Virus record (IMG/VR): IMGVR_UViG_3300037587_000045
Coordinates: 1-26,113 of that record
From: a virus
Direction: 5' to 3' (one strand)
Length of the DNA: 26,113 nt
Under the pieces are notes generated by a model, which saw nothing but the letters and a program-made list of their open reading frames with translations, did no database searches and was not told the DNA's origin. Every line of letters starts with the position of its first letter. The stretch's first letter is position 1. The translations under genes were made by a program, and so were the position numbers. Shown here one piece after another: positions 22,800 to 26,113 of the stretch.

Positions 22800-24799
22800 T
22801 GGCTAGCCGATTCATTATGCCGACAGCTGACGTAGGTTCTGGAATAACGCCTTCTGATGGAGCAACGCTCACATTCACCCAAACGGGAACGGATACGCCT
22901 AAAGATACCTTTACCACTGAGGCGGCAACTGTAGCCAGTTCTAACCCTGTCATTGCAGACGCTAGTGGTGTATTTGCTGATATCTTTTTAACCGGCACAT
23001 ATAGGGTTAGGCTTAAAGATAAAAACGGCGTGCAGACTGGTTTCGGGGTTGCTGATCCGGTGGAAGAATTAGCACTAGCATCAGATACACCTAGTGTTGC
23101 ATTAAATGATGAGCGCTATGGACCTATATTCGCCACAGTCGCAGCAATGACGGCGGCTAACCCTGTCTCAGTTGACGGCAAGGTTGTTATTCCTGTTGCT
23201 GGGATGTCTGTAGAAATTCAAGGGTATTTCACATCTGGTGATGGGGGAGGGAAGAAAGGAATTATTGTTGCTTCTCAAGCGGCTGACGAGTTCGGAGATC
23301 ACACATTAGATAACGGCACTGTTTTCGTTCTTAGCGTTAACAATGTCATTAATGCGGTGATGTTTGGGATTATAGGAGGAGCCAGCCAGGAGAAAGACCG
23401 GGCTGATGCTTTGTATCTGAGGTCTAAAAACCTTTCTCTGCCTGTAAACTTCTCTCAAGGCGTAACCTCTACATCCTCTCTTGAGGCGCAACGACTTTCC
23501 TACTCAGAGAAGAACATCACGAACGTGGTGCCTAATGGACGCTTTCACTGGTGGAGACGGCTGGATGCCAGGGGAACCACTGGTATTTCTTATGTCGCTC
23601 CGACATTTGGAGATGCTGCCACATATGACGGGACGGGCGGGCTGAAAGTTTACGGGCCTGACATGTGGTCAGGTAAAATGTTCGGCAAGATCGGTGACGG
23701 ATCGCTAGATAGGATCAGCCCTTCTGGAACTGGTAGAGAGTCGACAGACTCCCAAGCATTTGTTAGATGGATAGCGACAAGTACAGTCCCGCCCGCGTCC
23801 GTGTTTGATTTTTCCCCTACTAATGTCACCAGTTTTGCTGTGTCGCCGGTTGTTGTATCTCAGGTTGCACACGGTCTAATCAACGGTGATTTTGTGTGGT
23901 GGGATAACGCCAGTTATAACGGCGGGTCTTTTGCCGAAAGTACATTCACTGTTTCAAATGTGACGGCGGATACGTTTGAACTGGCGATCACCCCCGATGC
24001 CGGGTTTACCTCATGGATTAGCTTTGGAGATATGACAGACGATCCAGATGCCACAGGCTTCCAGCATATCCATGATCCGGTATTAGGTACGATTAGAAGG
24101 AGTTGGATTCGTAACGGCACAGCAGGCCAGGAGCTTATCAACCGCCGCCCGCATGACCGAGCGTCGGGTAGTTATACGTGCAGGGTGAGGGGGAAACACG
24201 TTTCCGGCAATGGAAACTTCTTCATTCGGATTTTCCAGAACATGGGCGAGAATGGGACGGCCAATACTTCAACGACTCTGCCCGGTATGGACTTCGCAGC
24301 AGACGGAGGAGGGGTAAAAGAGTTTGTTCTTCCTATTGACCTTCCTGATATGTCTTCGTTCACATTTGGTCAGGGCAGCTTCTTGCAAGTTAGTCTGGTT
24401 AGTGCTGATCCTGAACTATCGCATCACATCGAAGTGACTGAAATTGATCTATATCAAGGCGACAACCTGCTACAGCAAGCTGATACTGACCACAACAAAG
24501 AGCTACCTTTGTTAGAGAGGTTTTACAGGACAGAACGAGCTGGGTTCCTAGCACCGGTAGAGTCAGGTAGATTCTATGGTATAAACGTCACATTTACTGG
24601 ACAGCCGATGGCAGGGGTTCCTACTCCCACAGTATTATCTACGCCGGTGAGTGCGAATCTAGCGTTCTCCTCAAACAGCGCTATTTCAGTTTATGGACTT
24701 ACTCATACTGTGGAAGCAGATGCGACTGTAACCGTTGGTCAATATGTGGCAATCCTAGAAATGGAATATGTCATTCCTACCAGCTTTGTAGGGGATTGA
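22799..24799 (+). CDS. Tailspike / receptor-binding protein
   Basis: 666 residues. Residues 1-91 form a head-binding domain of P22 tailspike type (SSNPVIADASGVFADIFLTG, TYRVRLKDKNG, ADPVEEL). A linker-like region follows (GYFTSGDGGGKKG, FGDHTLDNGTVF), then a large beta-rich body with aromatic clusters (VPNGRFHWWRRLDA) that looks like carbohydrate-binding modules rather than a canonical hydrolase. The C-terminal piece from about 565 (LLERFYRTERAGFL) is common in phage fibre tips. It gives host specificity. The N-terminal motif is shared with the small protein at 2405. Confidence 0.8.
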   Translation: MASRFIMPTADVGSGITPSDGATLTFTQTGTDTPKDTFTTEAATVASSNPVIADASGVFADIFLTGTYRVRLKDKNGVQTGFGVADPVEELALASDTPSVALNDERYGPIFATVAAMTAANPVSVDGKVVIPVAGMSVEIQGYFTSGDGGGKKGIIVASQAADEFGDHTLDNGTVFVLSVNNVINAVMFGIIGGASQEKDRADALYLRSKNLSLPVNFSQGVTSTSSLEAQRLSYSEKNITNVVPNGRFHWWRRLDARGTTGISYVAPTFGDAATYDGTGGLKVYGPDMWSGKMFGKIGDGSLDRISPSGTGRESTDSQAFVRWIATSTVPPASVFDFSPTNVTSFAVSPVVVSQVAHGLINGDFVWWDNASYNGGSFAESTFTVSNVTADTFELAITPDAGFTSWISFGDMTDDPDATGFQHIHDPVLGTIRRSWIRNGTAGQELINRRPHDRASGSYTCRVRGKHVSGNGNFFIRIFQNMGENGTANTSTTLPGMDFAADGGGVKEFVLPIDLPDMSSFTFGQGSFLQVSLVSADPELSHHIEVTEIDLYQGDNLLQQADTDHNKELPLLERFYRTERAGFLAPVESGRFYGINVTFTGQPMAGVPTPTVLSTPVSANLAFSSNSAISVYGLTHTVEADATVTVGQYVAILEMEYVIPTSFVGD

Positions 24800-24812
24800 T
24801 CTTGGAGTCATT

Positions 24813-25208
24813 ATGGGGGATTTAACTAAAAATATTAGTCGTCATGAACTTGCTTGCAGATGCGGGTGCGGCCTTGATTCGATGGATGTTAAAACTATCG
24901 AGATCGTTCAGGATTGCTGCGAACACTTCGCTGAGAAGCTCGGTGTTGATAGAGTTGTGCTCAATATCAGCAGCGCTGCCAGGTGTTTCGAGTATAACAG
25001 CAAGCCAGTCAGTCTTGGCGGAGTAGGGAGTACTGACGGCTCACAGCACCCAAGATGCCGGGCGATGGACTTCACCATAAGCAACGTAAGCCCTATTGAT
25101 GTCTATTCGTATCTTATAACGAAATATCCTGATCGGTATGGCTTTGGGAAATATGCCAGTTTCACGCACGTAGATACTCGGTCTAATGGGCCGGCGAGGT
25201 GGGGATGA
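24813..25208 (+). CDS. Endolysin, M15-family peptidase
   Basis: 131 residues. N-terminal ISRHELACRCGCG is typical of phage and bacterial M15 (VanY/D-Ala-D-Ala type) peptidases. Zinc ligands are H79 and D86 (in SQHPRCRAMDFT) and H119 in FTHVDTR; D121 is nearby, and the end PARWG is usual. It would cut peptidoglycan peptides at lysis. No signal peptide, so release probably needs the holin that follows. TTGGAG precedes the ATG. It overlaps the holin start by ATGA. Confidence 0.85.
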   Translation: MGDLTKNISRHELACRCGCGLDSMDVKTIEIVQDCCEHFAEKLGVDRVVLNISSAARCFEYNSKPVSLGGVGSTDGSQHPRCRAMDFTISNVSPIDVYSYLITKYPDRYGFGKYASFTHVDTRSNGPARWG

Positions 25209-25573
25209 TGATTGGTTTTATCAAAGGGCTTTTCGGTTCTGGAATTGTCGGCTCCATTGAACGTATCGCCAGCGAAGCCATCGAGACAGACATGGAGTCG
25301 GCAGAGGCTAAATCATTGTGGATCAAGACGCTAGACCCGAATGGCATCATGCGTAGGGAGTTGTCACGGTTCGCTTGCAAGGCTTACGGGTTCTATTTGA
25401 TAGTTACATCAATCCTTGTTCTGACGCACGCATTTGGGTTAGGCAATGCAGCAGAGTCTAAAGAAGCTATCGACGCAATGACAGATCTGTTTGTGCCGAT
25501 CACTACTGCTTGGGGTACAATTGTAACAGCGTCCTTTGGCGTCAATGCAACCAATTCAGTGAAGAACAAGTAA
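25205..25573 (+). CDS. Putative holin (3TM-holin-like)
   Basis: 122 residues. ATG at 25205 or 25208 after GAGGTGGGG; 25205 overlaps the endolysin stop. An amphipathic N-terminal helix (MIGFIKGLFGSGIVGSIERI) is followed by KTLDPNGIMRRELSRFACKA. Hydrophobic segments lie at about 61-78 (YGFYLIVTSILVLTHAFG) and 95-113 (LFVPITTAWGTIVTASFG), with a basic end. This resembles the 3TM holin family of phages and gene transfer agents. Position after the endolysin supports it. Confidence 0.75.
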   Translation: MMIGFIKGLFGSGIVGSIERIASEAIETDMESAEAKSLWIKTLDPNGIMRRELSRFACKAYGFYLIVTSILVLTHAFGLGNAAESKEAIDAMTDLFVPITTAWGTIVTASFGVNATNSVKNK

Positions 25574-25584
25574 GGATAAACATA

Positions 25585-25749
25585 ATGCCAAACGGCGCAG
25601 CTCAAAAACGGCAGTCAAATCCAGGCAAGGGCGGGAAGAAAGAGACAGCAAAGGCGGACCTTATTAAGAAGGCAGCAGCAAAGAAAGCATTGGAGAAGAT
25701 AGCAGCAGCAAAGAGAGCGGGCAAAAAAAAACAGATAAAAAAGGCATGA
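25585..25749 (+). CDS. Lysine/alanine-rich small protein
   Basis: 54 residues from ATG 25585, which follows AAGGA at 25572-25576; the frame is open further upstream but inside the holin gene. The body is Lys/Ala repeats (KKAAAKKALEKIAAAKRAGK), strongly basic like histone H1-type tails. It may bind nucleic acid or membranes. A run of nine A (25723-25731) near the end could allow slippage: the +1 frame would end at TAA 25752-25754, overlapping the next ATG as TAATG. Confidence 0.55.
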   Translation: MPNGAAQKRQSNPGKGGKKETAKADLIKKAAAKKALEKIAAAKRAGKKKQIKKA

Positions 25750-25753
25750 AGTA

Positions 25754-26113
25754 ATGTTCTATATTCACGGCCTCATGATTGCCGCATTAATGTACTGCGT
25801 TACTCGCAACGAAAATTTGCGATTCTATGTAGCGTGGTGCGTGCTTGTTGTGATTTCCGTCAATGTCGGGCTGTTCTACACATCCTTCTATAATGCGGCT
25901 GTAGGGCTTCTAGGCTTCCATGTGTATCAATCACTATTTGAGCTGGCGTTAATCCTCCTGTTAGCTCTCAGACCGTCTAAGCTGGGCATTCTCATGATCG
26001 GCGTGAGTATATCGGCTATATTTGTTAACATCTTCTCATATTGGATTGATTTCTATGGTGATAGTACGATGTTTTTCGAGGTGTGCATGTATTCGCTGTT
26101 GCTCATCCAGATA
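25754..26113 (+). CDS. Multi-pass membrane protein, 3' end cut by window
   Basis: At least 120 residues, open to the last base. Hydrophobic segments lie at about 2-15, 25-45 (FYVAWCVLVVISVNVGLFYT), 60-75 (SLFELALILLLAL), 80-97 (LGILMIGVSISAIFVNIF) and 105-120. The start follows a weak AAGG site. Position directly behind holin and basic protein suggests a lysis or envelope-related accessory role, but I recognise no family. Continuous hydrophobicity without stops supports a real gene. Confidence 0.6.
   Translation, partial: MFYIHGLMIAALMYCVTRNENLRFYVAWCVLVVISVNVGLFYTSFYNAAVGLLGFHVYQSLFELALILLLALRPSKLGILMIGVSISAIFVNIFSYWIDFYGDSTMFFEVCMYSLLLIQI

Noticed and set aside
1-26113. CRISPR array, diversity-generating retroelement, integrase or attachment site
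   Set aside because: No spaced repeats, reverse transcriptase, template/variable repeat pair or recombinase was seen.

Overview
The window is a late, virion-building region of a tailed bacteriophage (or a prophage of one). Every gene I can support is on the + strand. Genes are packed with ATGA or TAATG overlaps, and the order matches short-tailed P22-like podoviruses: small and large terminase, portal, scaffold, coat, gp4-like and gp10-like tail-tube proteins, ejection proteins, tailspike, lysis. Purine-rich Shine-Dalgarno sites (GAGG/AAGGA) and the match to P22-type parts point to a Gram-negative host, probably a proteobacterium. The species cannot be named from sequence alone, and I see no integrase, repressor, replication gene or tRNA.

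Layout. 1-1709: the 3' end of a structural spike/fibre gene and two small proteins. 1720-2728: five small orphan proteins, including a CxxC/CxxC mini-protein and a protein carrying a tailspike head-binding-like motif. 2725-5014: packaging genes, with a 22-codon fragment resembling the start of another small-terminase family just before the present small terminase. 5019-9722: portal, an HNH/AP2 homing endonuclease grafted on the portal 3' end, two small proteins, a phage GroES-like co-chaperonin, the scaffold, and a small basic-start protein. 9723-10659: a second homing-endonuclease-like gene lying between two leader regions that share sequence blocks. The second leader folds on paper into several hairpins with mutually exclusive pairings and ends in a terminator-like hairpin. 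10660-12195: a putative decoration protein and the major capsid protein, closed by a strong UUCG terminator. 12263-17921: beta-helix protein, gp4- and gp10-like tail genes, fibre. 17936-22799: four candidate internal/ejection proteins. 22799-26113: tailspike, M15 peptidase endolysin, holin, a lysine-rich small protein and a membrane protein cut by the window end.

Working together: the terminase pumps DNA through the portal into a shell built from coat and scaffold. The GroES-like protein would pair with host GroEL to fold the coat. The gp4/gp10-like proteins close the head, the tailspike binds the host, the ejection proteins carry DNA across the envelope, and the peptidase and holin lyse the cell. 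The coat pair appears to be its own transcription unit, with its own leader and its own terminator.

The observations most worth following are the switch-like capsid-operon leader and its partial copy before the homing endonuclease gene, the GroES-like gene, a coat-like peptide motif in a small protein upstream of it, and the small-terminase remnant.
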